Part shown: piece after piece, positions 32,639 to 42,600 of the stretch | How the letters are laid out: the number at the start of each line of letters is the position of its first letter | Position numbering within the stretch: the first letter of the stretch is position 1 | Source of the DNA: Dyadobacter fermentans | GTDB lineage: Bacteria; Bacteroidota; Bacteroidia; Cytophagales; Spirosomataceae | Length of the DNA stretch: 64,000 bases | NCBI RefSeq assembly: GCF_019924045.1 | Contig: NZ_JAHXBN010000025.1 | Span: 14,264-78,263, forward strand | Direction: 5' to 3' | Notes under the pieces: generated by a model | What the model was told of the DNA's origin: nothing | The model's input: only the letters and a program-made list of their open reading frames with translations | The model's database searches: none | Program-made: the position numbers and the translations under genes

Positions 32639-32883
32639 GGGAGAGAAAGGGAGAAGGGAGGAAAGGGAGAAGGGAGGATGGAGGAAAGGGAGGAAAGGAG
32701 GAAGGAAAGAAGGGAGAAGGGATTAGAGGGAGGAAAGGAGGAAGGGGAGTTTTGTCAAGTATAGTCAGGTATTGTCAGATGTGATGCCAGTACGATCCCT
32801 TTCCTCCCTTTCCTCCCTTCCTCCCTTTCCTCCCCTTCCTCCCCTTCCTCCCTTTCCTCCCTTTCCTCCCTCTTCCCCCTCTA
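32639..32883. repeat. Purine arm / TAGTCAGG core / pyrimidine arm inverted repeat
   Basis: This occupies most of the 417-bp space between the DinB start and the GT-C-like membrane protein stop. From 32639 to 32749 the plus strand is almost pure purine (GGGAGGAAAGGAGGAAGGGA-type units). From 32796 to 32883 it is almost pure pyrimidine, the inverse of the same unit. The 46-bp centre contains TAGTCAGGTATTGTCAG, the 10-bp repeat seen at 55057-55310. The sequence GGGATTAG appears in the purine arm and, inverted, forms the last codons and stop of the membrane protein gene. The arms could form a hairpin or triplex (H-DNA). Confidence 0.75.
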
Positions 32884-34194
32884 ATCCCTACTCAAATACG
32901 GTGGCAGAATGGGCCGTATCGTCGGATTGTCGAGCAGGCTGCGCAGGCGGATGGAATCCGGATAAGGTATTTCAAATTGGGGCTGAACGAGCACAGCGGG
33001 GTTACCGGTTTTCAGGTATTTGCGCACGTTTGTTTCCTGCTTCATTGATAGGCCATAGGTTTGGTGCACGGCGAGCATGTCGTGCTTGCGGCGCGTGATG
33101 TGTCCCATGATGAATACGATAAAAAAGACGGCTCCGAGCCAGGTTATACGCTTGTTTTTAAACGTAACCTCAATAAAACGTGCTGCAAACCAGGCATTAC
33201 CGATCAGTCCGGGGGTGAAAAGCTCGGAGTGGCGCGAGGATACGCCCCCCATCTCCTGCCCACGCCCGTACGCGATGGCGAGCGTTTGGGCAAGCGACCA
33301 TACGACGCACCCGGCCATGAACAGGTCTGCGCGTGAGAGCGTCCGGTTGCGCAAAAGCCAGGGAACCATCGCCAGGCCCGGTATCCACAAAACAATCGCA
33401 GCCGGCCAGCTTTTTGACACCGGCCACGCTAGTATGAACCGCAATGCTTTCCGCATATCCGAAAGATTGCGGGCGCGATATATATGGTTCGCTTCGATCT
33501 GCGGCATAATGGAATATCCTATCACGGCAAGGCCCACCAGCGCTACTACCAGCCCCACGTGTTTCCCGTTGATTTCCCGCTTTTGAAAGCCTTGCAAGGC
33601 ATACACGCCCCCGGCAGCGAGGGGTGTGAAGATCCCGGAAGCCATGGTAAGCACGCTCAGCCACGAGAGCACCAGCACACCGGCCATCGCCAGGAGGCTG
33701 TCGGGATACAACGCGGCGAGGATGATCGCAAAAAGTGTGAAGATGATCAGAAAATAGAACTGGCTCTGGAAACCCACCAGCACGTTTTCAAATGCGAAAG
33801 GAAGCGCAAATTGAGCGATAATGGCGATCAGCACCAACCAGTGGGCACCGTACAATGCCTTCTGACGCATTAAAAACAGCAGGAAAATAAGCGGGATACA
33901 GGCTGCCACCAGGATATTCACCCGTGCCTCGATCAGATTGTCCCAAACACCCGTCATGTTAAAAATCAACAGCGACAGCAACCGCGTCGGCAAAATGCGG
34001 TGCTCATTGTGCGGGTGCCAGAGATCGTCCAGATGCAGCCGGCCTTCGATCCACGGTCTCAGGAGGTGGTCGCCCTCCGCATCCCACTGGTCCCAGAAGG
34101 GCAGCGGGATAGCGTAAGTTTCGACAAGGTACAGACGCGCTGCCGCGATCAGCAGCAGGGTTGCAAGCAAGGCAAGGATATTTCTTGTAGACAT
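32881..34194 (-). CDS. Polytopic membrane protein, possible GT-C-fold glycosyltransferase
   Basis: This 437-aa integral membrane protein has about ten hydrophobic helices (first at 5-20, then near 85-105, 115-130, 140-165, 170-195 and later). After the first helix comes an acidic-aromatic loop, PFWDQWDAEGDHLLRPWIEGRL, and then LWHPHNEHRILPTRLL. A long first external loop with paired acidic residues is a hallmark of GT-C glycosyltransferases that use polyprenyl-phosphate sugars, so that fold is proposed. I cannot assign a named family. It is a single gene on the minus strand between repeats and the FG-GAP gene, without other envelope glycan genes nearby. Confidence 0.7.
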   Translation of the reverse strand: MSTRNILALLATLLLIAAARLYLVETYAIPLPFWDQWDAEGDHLLRPWIEGRLHLDDLWHPHNEHRILPTRLLSLLIFNMTGVWDNLIEARVNILVAACIPLIFLLFLMRQKALYGAHWLVLIAIIAQFALPFAFENVLVGFQSQFYFLIIFTLFAIILAALYPDSLLAMAGVLVLSWLSVLTMASGIFTPLAAGGVYALQGFQKREINGKHVGLVVALVGLAVIGYSIMPQIEANHIYRARNLSDMRKALRFILAWPVSKSWPAAIVLWIPGLAMVPWLLRNRTLSRADLFMAGCVVWSLAQTLAIAYGRGQEMGGVSSRHSELFTPGLIGNAWFAARFIEVTFKNKRITWLGAVFFIVFIMGHITRRKHDMLAVHQTYGLSMKQETNVRKYLKTGNPAVLVQPQFEIPYPDSIRLRSLLDNPTIRPILPPYLSRD

Positions 34195-34247
34195 AAAATG
34201 TTTTAGGGACTGTCTGCGCTACCGGAAAATCCGTGCCAGCCAACCGC

Positions 34248-36191
34248 TTATCTGCTGATAGTTATCTTCCGGGCAGCCGATGTGCCATCGGCATTACGGA
34301 TTTGAATAATGTAAGTTCCCGGCACCAAATTGCCCACCGAAATGCCCTCACCGTCGATCTGGGCGGTTTGGTGTACAAGCTGGCCGGCGGTATTACGGAT
34401 TTCAACCGCCGCAATTTGGTTGGAATCCGTTGTTTTAATAAAGATTTTCTCGGTTACCGGGTTCGGGAACGCTACGAGTTCTGCCCCATTCTCCCCCAAC
34501 AAGTTACGGATGCTACTGTACGCAAAAGTGCCGTCCTGATCGACCATTTTTAACCGGTAATAAATGTTCCCGGCCGCCAGCTGACTGTCCCAATGTGTGT
34601 AGTGGAGCACTGCATTGCTTTCCTTCGCCGCCTCTCGCGTCCCGATCGTCGTCCAATCCTTCGCGTTCAGGCTTTTTTGTATTTCGAAATGGGAAGTGTT
34701 GGTTTCCGCGGAAGTAGTCCATTGCAGGAATGCCTGGTTTTCGACTTTGGAAACTTTGAATGAGGCCAGAGTAACGGGCAGCGCCGGACCTTGTTGGAAA
34801 ATGTAAACGGTCCCGGGACTAAATACATCGAGTTCTCCGGCTTCCCGCGCGAGGCCAAAAGCGCTCACAAAAAGGGTGGTGCCGCTTAATGCCACGGATT
34901 TCCCGAAGTTATCACCTCCGACGCGTAAAGAAGGCGATAACCTTTGGACGGGTATCCACTGGCCGCCATTGGCAACATCCCTTTTGAAAAGGTACACCCC
35001 TCCGGCCCCAGATACGAAATTTTGGCCCTGACCATCTAAATCTTCATAACTACTACCCACCGCGGCGAAGTCGCCGCTAATCTTTACACTGTTTCCAAAC
35101 CATGAATCGGCAGTTCTCGTCGTAGCAGTGAGCTTGCGTACCTGACCCCAGGCATCTGTGCCTCCCTCGTCTTTCGAAAAGATATAGGCTGCCCCGGCGT
35201 CGCCTAGGTAGTTTAATTCGTCCTGGTCTTCATCTTCAAAGGGCGCGCCGACGATGATGTTATTCCCCGAAATATCCACATCAGCTCCAAACCAATCCTG
35301 TTCCGCACGCACAGTCGGCGCGATCTTCTTCACTTGTCCCCAGTTACCGACTCCGCCCTGGTCTTTTCGATAAATATATGCGGCCCCTGTATAAGACAAG
35401 GGTACCAGTTCAGAAGCATCCTGGCGCTCGCCGGGTGCCCCTACGACGAACAAATCGCCTTCGATGGCTACCGAAACACCGAAGCTATCGCCCAATTCCC
35501 TGAGTGCCGGGGCAATTTTCCTAACTAAACCCCAATTATCTGCACCGCCTGAGTTCTTTTCGTAGATGTAAGCGGCACCCGCATTCTCGACAAAATTTGC
35601 GTCGTTCACATCGAAATCGTCGTTACGAGCTCCAACTACCACGAAATCTCCGCTGATGTCCACCGCTTCTCCGAAACTGTCACCGGGATTAATGGTGCGC
35701 GTCTGAATGCTCTTCACCAATCCCCAGGCGCCTGCACCTCCCTGAGCACGCTTAAAAATGTGCGCAAGACCCACGTATCGACCCTCGACTGCCATCGCAC
35801 CTGTTTCGCCTACCACTACGTAATCACCGCTGATTGCCGCCGAAGCACCGAACCTCGCGTAGGCATTACGCACCGGGGCTGTGAGTTTTGCAGCGGGCTT
35901 CCACTCACCAGCTTCTTTGATGAGTACATAAACACTTCCTGCCATCGGCTTATTATCGCCGCTGGAAGCGTCGTAAGCATCGTTGGGAGCGCTTACGACC
36001 GCGTAGTTACCCGAGATACTAACACTTTGACCGTAATACATGCTCGGGATGGCCGCAGAATTACCATTAGGATATTTCGCCAGCAGTTTCTGGACCTGGC
36101 TCCAATCCTGGGCCCTGGACAACGTCGGAACAGCGAAAAAAATCGCGTAGGCGAGTATGCCTGAGCGCAGAGAAAGTAAAAATTCAGTCAT
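34248..36191 (-). CDS. FG-GAP repeat protein with type IX secretion C-terminal signal
   Basis: This 647-aa protein begins with a signal peptide (GILAYAIFFAVPTLSRA). Seven or so repeats of about 55-60 residues follow, each with a GDYVVVGAPxxD / AGAAYIFxKDxGGxxxWGQVxKL pattern (residues 35-470). They are related to FG-GAP/integrin-type beta-propeller blades. A fibronectin-like segment follows (LPVTLASFKVSKVENQAFLQWTT). The last 75 or so residues (VAFPNPVTEKIFIKTTDSN to YIIQIRNADGTSAARKITIS) are a type A T9SS sorting domain, so the protein is expected at the surface or outside the cell. The role is unknown; adhesion or glycan binding is possible. Confidence 0.88.
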   Translation of the reverse strand: MTEFLLSLRSGILAYAIFFAVPTLSRAQDWSQVQKLLAKYPNGNSAAIPSMYYGQSVSISGNYAVVSAPNDAYDASSGDNKPMAGSVYVLIKEAGEWKPAAKLTAPVRNAYARFGASAAISGDYVVVGETGAMAVEGRYVGLAHIFKRAQGGAGAWGLVKSIQTRTINPGDSFGEAVDISGDFVVVGARNDDFDVNDANFVENAGAAYIYEKNSGGADNWGLVRKIAPALRELGDSFGVSVAIEGDLFVVGAPGERQDASELVPLSYTGAAYIYRKDQGGVGNWGQVKKIAPTVRAEQDWFGADVDISGNNIIVGAPFEDEDQDELNYLGDAGAAYIFSKDEGGTDAWGQVRKLTATTRTADSWFGNSVKISGDFAAVGSSYEDLDGQGQNFVSGAGGVYLFKRDVANGGQWIPVQRLSPSLRVGGDNFGKSVALSGTTLFVSAFGLAREAGELDVFSPGTVYIFQQGPALPVTLASFKVSKVENQAFLQWTTSAETNTSHFEIQKSLNAKDWTTIGTREAAKESNAVLHYTHWDSQLAAGNIYYRLKMVDQDGTFAYSSIRNLLGENGAELVAFPNPVTEKIFIKTTDSNQIAAVEIRNTAGQLVHQTAQIDGEGISVGNLVPGTYIIQIRNADGTSAARKITISR

Positions 36192-36278
36192 ATAACAAAA
36201 CCGGATAGAGTTGGATGAGTAGTATGGCCAAAATTAGGTTGTAACTGTTACATTACAAAAAAGCTATACAACAGAAAG

Positions 36279-36304
36279 CGGGTTGGCTCCCAGAACCAAC
36301 CCGC
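36279..36304 (-). terminator. Hairpin after the GH30 gene
   Basis: GCGGGTTGG pairs perfectly with CCAACCCGC across 8 bases, 24 bp beyond the GH30 stop. On the minus strand a T-run follows only after some 20 bases, so it may be a transcript-stabilising hairpin as much as a terminator. Confidence 0.55.
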
Positions 36305-36327
36305 CGTCTTCTCCTCATCGTACCGGA

Positions 36328-37893
36328 CTACATTTTGTTAACCACCGTAACAATGCTGCGGCCTTTTATCAAAAACTTCCCTCCCGAGCCATTCAGCTTC
36401 ATGGGCGCGAGATCGCTTTGCGCCGAAGTCTCGTAAGCCTTCGCCGCACCCGCTTGCTGCCCCGATCCAAGGGCCAGTTGAACTTCTCTCTCCTCGTTAT
36501 CGCTGTTGACGATCACGGTCACCAGTTCATTATTGGTATTTAAATAGGAAGAAACCAGTAAACCATCGGTGCCCAGGCTACTGGAAGCCTCCACACGCCT
36601 CGCACCCGGACGTACGAAACGGCTGAAATTACCCAATGCCCAAAGCATTTTGGACGACTGGTACTGGCCGTCGGTCTTGTTTTTATCAATGTAAACCAAC
36701 CCATCCTTGTAATCGTAAGGCGAAACGGAAAGCCACCAGTGCCAGGCCGTTGCATTCGCATTGACGAGGTCGTTATGAATCACCCTGGCAATGTACAGCC
36801 CCGAAGTGATGCTCAAATCCCGGCCCTCACCTTTGATTTCACCCTCATTATCCCCCAATATGCAGTATTCCGTCTGCCAGTATTCCAGCCCCGGCACGGT
36901 CGCTACTGCATTGGCGAGCTGCTTGCGCTTCTGGACGGCGGTTTTATAGGGAGAAGTGGTAAAATAGCTGTGCCCCGAAATCGCCGGGATTACGTTGGGC
37001 AGGTTACCAATATAATCGGCACTGTTTTTGTCAAAAAAGGCCGTAATCTGACTCGCGCGGCCAGGACGGTTATGTTCCGAATAAAGGTATTCGATCTGCC
37101 CGGCTTCCGCGATATTGATTTGGGTTGGAAGGTTTTTCCTCAGAAGAGCCGCGCTCAGGGATCGTGTGATGGCCGCTACCTGGTTGTTGAAATAAGGCGT
37201 TCCCTCCTGCCCTCCGTCGCTCCAATCCCATTGCGGCTCGTTCGCCGGGCTCACATATTGAAACGTAATCCCCGTTTTCTTGCGGATGCCATCGATCACG
37301 TCGGCCAGGTATCCCGCGAACTTATCGAACTGCTGCGAAGCGAGATTCGGCTGTCCGTTGGTCGAATAGCCCTTCCCGTTGGTTGTAAACTGCACCGGCG
37401 GCGTGTTCGGAAAAAGCAGGAATTCTTTTACGCCACGCTCTTTTGCCGCATTCAGAAACCACATTTGCCCGGCTTGCTTGTTCCAGTCGTAGCCGCCGTC
37501 TGCGGCGAAAAAAGATTCGGCGCGGCGCCATTCGTCACGGATACCGCTGGCTTCGCCCTGCTCGGTGGTACCTCCGCCGGCATTAAACCGCCAGAGCGAC
37601 AGCCCGATGCCCTTCAAATGGCCGTCTGCCAGGGTATCGGTGCTGAAAAGCAGGTCCGCAATGCCGTTTTTCTTCGCCAGCGGCCAATTGCCTGCAAATT
37701 GGCAAGCCCAGGCGTCGGATCCCCCGAAATTTCGGATCGTCTGGTACTTTTTTGATGGGTCAATACGGATCGTCACTGTCGGGCCGTCGGCCGGGCCCAC
37801 AGTTTCGATAACGGGCTCGCCTCCATTGCAGCTTACCGACGCAGCCATAAGGAGCCCAAGGAACAGCGTTCCCAGGTGTTGTGAGTTTTGCAT
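36328..37893 (-). CDS. GH30 glycoside hydrolase, endo-beta-1,6-galactanase-like lipoprotein
   Basis: From the ATG at 37893 this is a 521-aa protein; the open frame runs further upstream but into the susD stop. The N-terminus (MQNSQHLGTLFLGLLMAASVSC) looks like a lipoprotein signal with Cys22. The GH30 (beta/alpha)8 barrel shows NFGGSDAWACQF near the start, acid/base Glu219 in YVSPANEPQW and nucleophile Glu342 in LEYWQTEYC. The beta-sandwich typical of GH30 completes the C-terminus. FGGSDAW and ANEPQWDW resemble bacterial beta-1,6-galactanase relatives more than glucuronoxylanases, so an arabinogalactan-type target is inferred with moderate confidence. It ends the susCD operon. Confidence 0.85.
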   Translation of the reverse strand: MQNSQHLGTLFLGLLMAASVSCNGGEPVIETVGPADGPTVTIRIDPSKKYQTIRNFGGSDAWACQFAGNWPLAKKNGIADLLFSTDTLADGHLKGIGLSLWRFNAGGGTTEQGEASGIRDEWRRAESFFAADGGYDWNKQAGQMWFLNAAKERGVKEFLLFPNTPPVQFTTNGKGYSTNGQPNLASQQFDKFAGYLADVIDGIRKKTGITFQYVSPANEPQWDWSDGGQEGTPYFNNQVAAITRSLSAALLRKNLPTQINIAEAGQIEYLYSEHNRPGRASQITAFFDKNSADYIGNLPNVIPAISGHSYFTTSPYKTAVQKRKQLANAVATVPGLEYWQTEYCILGDNEGEIKGEGRDLSITSGLYIARVIHNDLVNANATAWHWWLSVSPYDYKDGLVYIDKNKTDGQYQSSKMLWALGNFSRFVRPGARRVEASSSLGTDGLLVSSYLNTNNELVTVIVNSDNEEREVQLALGSGQQAGAAKAYETSAQSDLAPMKLNGSGGKFLIKGRSIVTVVNKM

Positions 37894-37963
37894 GAAATGG
37901 TCTGTCAGGGAATGGATAGAAAAAGAACTCCCGGCGACGGAGGCACCGGGAGTGAAAATTGCA

Positions 37964-39643
37964 TTAATAGCCAGGATTTTGTTCGAGCTGGTTGTTCGAC
38001 GCCTGGATCTCGGTGCGTGGGATCGGCAGCCAGTATTGTTTTTCCGCAAAGGCGCGCCCTGTCAACGCCTCCTTCCGGGTATAGGTAAACGTGCTGCCGC
38101 TCTTGCCCACTTCCACGCCGTAAGCAGGTTTGTTTTCGACCGTGCCAGCAATTTTCCAGCGACGTACATCATAGAAACGGTGCTCCTCGAATGCCAACTC
38201 AATGCGACGCTCGTTACGGATACGCTCACGCATCTGTGCTTGCGTGAGGCCCGCAGGTAATGCAGGCATGCCCACACCCGTGCGCTGGCGGATCGCGTTC
38301 ACAGCCGCGTATACGCTCGCATCCGGACCCGAAGCTTCGTTTTGCGCCTCTGCGTAGTTCAGCAATATCTCCGCATAACGGAAGTAAATCCAGGTTTGTG
38401 TACCGGCTACATCCCAAGGGTTGTCGATCGGCAGGTTATCATTCATGAATTTTTTCAGGTAATAACCGGTCTTCGAAGTATTCCAGTTGGAAGGGCCGTC
38501 TTTGCTGTCCTTGCCGCCTGGCGTGAATGTTTCGACCGTGCTGCCGCGGTATGGTGCGCCGTTGTACAGAATGGTAGCATAAAAACGCGGATCACGGTTT
38601 TTATACGGATTTTTCGCGTCGTAGCTGGTGTTGGTGTCGGTAATGCGCGTTCCGTCCATCATTTCGTAGTCATCCACGAGGTTTTGCGTCGGTACATTGC
38701 CGCCCCATGCGTTGTAGCCGTTCGGGCCATTCGAGATTTCCAGACACACGTGGCGTGCGCCTACCGCGTACAAGCGGCCGAAAATGATCTCCTGGTTGTC
38801 GGTAGTCGTGAAAAGATTGCCGTAGCCGCCAGTATAGAGGCTGTATTTGTTCAAATCCATCACCGCTTTCGCTGCTGCGGCCGCTTGCTGCCAGGTACCG
38901 GCATTATAAAGCGGGCTTGCAGCGTATAATGCGAGGCGAGCCTTCAATGCCAATGCAGCGCCTTTGGTAGCACGGCCGAGCTTCCAGGTATTGTTGTCGT
39001 TCGACGCCGGCAGCAATGCAGCCGCTTCGTCGAGCTGTCCGATCGCATAGTCGAGGCCGGCTTTGATCTCCGCCCGCTGGAAAAGCTCGGGGCCTGTGAG
39101 GTTGTCGCTCACTTCATAAACCTTATCACCCAGCAGAACCACTTTGCCGTAGTTGCGGATCAGGTCATGGTAGCGGAATGCGCGGATAAACTGCAATTCA
39201 CCTTTCAACCGGTTGCGGCGGCCGGCGCTCATCGGCACGCCGTCGATATTCGCCAGGGCGTAGTTAATCTCGCGGATGCTGCGGTAGCTGCGGCCCCAGA
39301 ATGTACCCGCGATACCGGTGTTCTCCGGCGCGATCTGCCCCCGCTGGATCAGCCAGGTATTATCATCGTTGTTGTAGATAGATTCATCGGTAACCGACGA
39401 CCACATGGCGTATTCAAAACCGCGGCCAAAGCCCGGCAATGTACCTTCCGCTTCCTTATCGGTCAGGCGGACGCCCATGTAGCGGTTGGTAACGTACGCT
39501 TCAAAAAGTACGGAATCAGAGAGAATGGAGGCATCGGACACACGGTCGGTGGGCACGACGTCCAGGAAGTTCTGGTCGCACGCAGACAGCGAAAGCATCA
39601 TCGCCGCGGCCAGGGCTGGTAAGGTGAAGCTCTTTATTTTCAT
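37964..39643 (-). CDS. SusD/RagB-family lipoprotein (GH30 locus)
   Basis: This is a 559-aa SusD from the ATG at 39643 (six residues inside the longest frame). Lipobox MLSLSAC lies near residue 22 and is followed by DQNFLDVVPTDRVSDASI. The SusD core is evident in LQFIRAFRYHDLIRNYGKVVLL, AEILLNYAEAQNEA and the C-terminal ERIRNERRIELAFEEHRFYDVRRWKI, ending QYWLPIPRTEIQASNNQLEQNPGY. It follows susC after 17 bp and precedes GH30 by 70 bp. It should deliver the polysaccharide attacked by the GH30 enzyme to the SusC channel. Confidence 0.94.
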   Translation of the reverse strand: MKIKSFTLPALAAAMMLSLSACDQNFLDVVPTDRVSDASILSDSVLFEAYVTNRYMGVRLTDKEAEGTLPGFGRGFEYAMWSSVTDESIYNNDDNTWLIQRGQIAPENTGIAGTFWGRSYRSIREINYALANIDGVPMSAGRRNRLKGELQFIRAFRYHDLIRNYGKVVLLGDKVYEVSDNLTGPELFQRAEIKAGLDYAIGQLDEAAALLPASNDNNTWKLGRATKGAALALKARLALYAASPLYNAGTWQQAAAAAKAVMDLNKYSLYTGGYGNLFTTTDNQEIIFGRLYAVGARHVCLEISNGPNGYNAWGGNVPTQNLVDDYEMMDGTRITDTNTSYDAKNPYKNRDPRFYATILYNGAPYRGSTVETFTPGGKDSKDGPSNWNTSKTGYYLKKFMNDNLPIDNPWDVAGTQTWIYFRYAEILLNYAEAQNEASGPDASVYAAVNAIRQRTGVGMPALPAGLTQAQMRERIRNERRIELAFEEHRFYDVRRWKIAGTVENKPAYGVEVGKSGSTFTYTRKEALTGRAFAEKQYWLPIPRTEIQASNNQLEQNPGY

Positions 39644-39660
39644 GTTAAGCATGATTTCCA

Positions 39661-42600
39661 TTAAAATTTGATGTTGAGGCCAAGGTTCAGGATGCGCTGC
39701 TGCGGGTAGAACTGGCCGCTTGGATTGTTACCTTCCGGATCGTAATCCTTCACGCCGGTGATCGTAAACAGGTTGAATGCGCTTGCATACACGCGCAGCG
39801 ACGAAATTTTCAGCCTCGTCAATGCGTCCTTAGGCAGCGTATAGCCCAGTTCTACGTTTTTCAGACGAACAAACGACGAATTATTCAACCAAAAATTATT
39901 GGCATACAAACCGCCATTGATCGACGAAGAAGCACGGGTATCCACGCGAGGGTATGAGCCGTCGGGATTGCTCGGGCTCCAACGGTTGTCGGCCCAGCTG
40001 CTGTAAAAGTTTCCTACCTGGCCCGATTCAGGCAATACATACTGGCTCACCATGCCCTGTCCGGAGAACACCACCGCCAGATCAAATGCGTCGTAACCTG
40101 CATTGAAAGTCAGACCGTAGGTAAGCAAAGGCACATTTCCGTATTTGCTGCGCACCTGGTCGTCGGCCGTGATCTTGCCGTCCTTGTTATAATCTTCGAG
40201 GATCAGGTCACCCGGCTGCGCGCCTTGTACATGCGGATACGCGTCCAGATCTGCCTGCGAGCGGAAAATTCCAAGGGTATTGTACAACAGGTTGGTATAA
40301 AGCGGCCCGCCTGTCTGCCGCTGGTAATCCAATGCACCCGGCGCTTCGTCGATGAAGATCACCTTGCTTTTGGCATAAGTAATGTTTCCTGAAATGTTGT
40401 AACGGAACTTGCCGTTGTGGTTGTAGCCCAATGTCGCTTCCACCCCGGTGTTGTTCACCTTTCCAAGGTTCTCGTCAGGCACCAGCGGCGTATTGTCGTT
40501 GGTTTTGTATGGGTTTACGATACCCGAAGTATTTGGAATAGAAGCATTTCTCGCCGCAAGGATATCCGATCTCTTCTGGTTGAAATAGATCACCTCGATG
40601 TTGAAGTTTTTCAGGAACACTGCATTCAAACCAATATCCAGTTTCTTGGAAGTTTCCCAGGTAATGTTTGGGTTGGCCAGCTTGGTAAGGTCGATACCCG
40701 GCGAAATCACATTGTTGCCCAACACGTACTGGTTCACGAATGAGTAGTTGTTGTAGAACTGAAACTGGCCCACATTATCATTACCCAATGTTCCGTAAGA
40801 AGCACGGAATTTCAGGTCGTCGATGAAATTGATGCTGTTTTTGAACCAATCCTCTTCCGAAATGCGGTAACCTGCCGAAACCGACGGGAAGAAACCGTAC
40901 TGCTTGCCTTTTGGGAAAACCGACGAACCATCCACACGCGCCTGCACTTCGGCCAGGTATTTCTCATTGTAGTTGTATGCCAAACGGCCGATGTAGCTGC
41001 GGCGGGTGAAGTTGAAGCTGCTACCTGAGTTGTTTTTGTCGGTTGCAGCCGCGCCACCCTGCGAGAGCTCCGGGGTGGAAGAAGTCGGGAAGTTGATCCG
41101 CGTTGCACCGAATTTGGCCTCGTTACGCTTGTTCTGCTCGAAGGCCACAAATGCATTGATATTGTGTTTGCCAAACGTTTTGAGGTAGTTCAAGCGCAAG
41201 TTCTGCGTGATGTTAGTGATATTAAGCTGCGACTGGTCGATCGACGCCGCACCTGCCGAACCACCGGTAACCACATCTGTATAAGCGCCGGTTGCCTTAT
41301 TGTAGTTATAAAGCGTATAAGGAATGCTGAACGATTTCGAAAAGTTGAACGACTTGTCCACCGAGTAAAAACCATCCACCGAAAGGCCATCCACAAACGG
41401 CAGATTGTAGCTAGCACGCAGGATACCGTTGAAAATCGAAGTAGGGTTGCTCACGGTACCACCCATGTTGGTTCCCAGTACCACAGGGTTCTGGTTCTCA
41501 ACGCCGGTCGAATAGTAGCCGTTCGGATATTGCGCGATCACAGTTGGGTAAGCGCGGTAAATCGAACGGAAGGTATTCCCTGCCGAAGAAATCGGGAAAG
41601 CGCGGTTTTCCTGACGACCGGAGAGCCCGAGGCTAACTTTGAAATCCTTGGTCACATTGGCGTCGATGTTCGAGCGGAAATTGTACTGCTTGTATTTCGT
41701 CGCACCGTTTTTATACAAACCATCCTGGTAAATCGTCCCCAGCGACACGTAGTACTTCACGTTGTCGGTACCGCCGTTGATTGCCAGGTTATGCTGGTTT
41801 TGCAATGCGAAGTTTTTGAGCGCTTCCTTTTGCCAGTCGGTATTCGGGTAGTTCAATGGGTCGGAACCGTTGCGGAACTTCTCGATTTCCTCTGCCGAAT
41901 AATGCTGGTTCATCCCGCCCGACGGGTTGTTATAGTAATCGATTTCGTTCATGATCGTCGCATACGTAGGCGCATCCGCGAGCTTGGGCAGGCGTGTAGC
42001 CGACGAAAAACCCTGGTTGAAGCTATAAGAAATGACCGGCTTGCCTGTTGTACCGCGTTTGGTGGTAACCAGGATCACCCCGTTGGCCGCGCGGCTTCCG
42101 TAAACCGCCGCCGAAGCGTCTTTCAGGATCGAAATGCTCTCGATATCGTTCGGGTCGAGGCGGTCGAGCCCCCCTACCTGGCCGGGGATGCCGTCCACGA
42201 CAATGAGTACGTCGTTATTGCCTGTCGTCGCAAAACCGCGCACGGTATAACTCGAACCGTCATAACCGGGCTCCCCACCGCGGTTGTTGGCTACGAAGCC
42301 CGAAAAACGGCCTGCGAGGGAGTTCGAAAGGTTGGGCTGCGGGCTTTTCACAATATCCGCCCCTTTCACTTCAGAGACAGAGCCCGTCAATGTGGCCTTT
42401 TTCTGCGTACCGTAACCCACGACCACGATCTCGTCCAGGGTTTTATCATTGGGAACGAGTTTCACGTCCAGTTGGGAACGGTTACCTACCACGATTTCCT
42501 GGTTCAGATAGCCGATGTACGTGAACACCAGCGTACCATTGCCATCCGGCAGGTTGAGCGAATACTTGCCGTCCACGTCGGTAGTAGTACCAGTGGAAGT

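Noticed and set aside
36739..37755. Plus-strand open frame of 338 codons opposite GH30
   Set aside because: It is an antisense shadow of the GH30 gene without any motif.
37894..38049. Longer N-terminus for the GH30 protein
   Set aside because: It would overlap the 3' end of susD and lacks signal features; the ATG at 37893 starts a lipoprotein signal.
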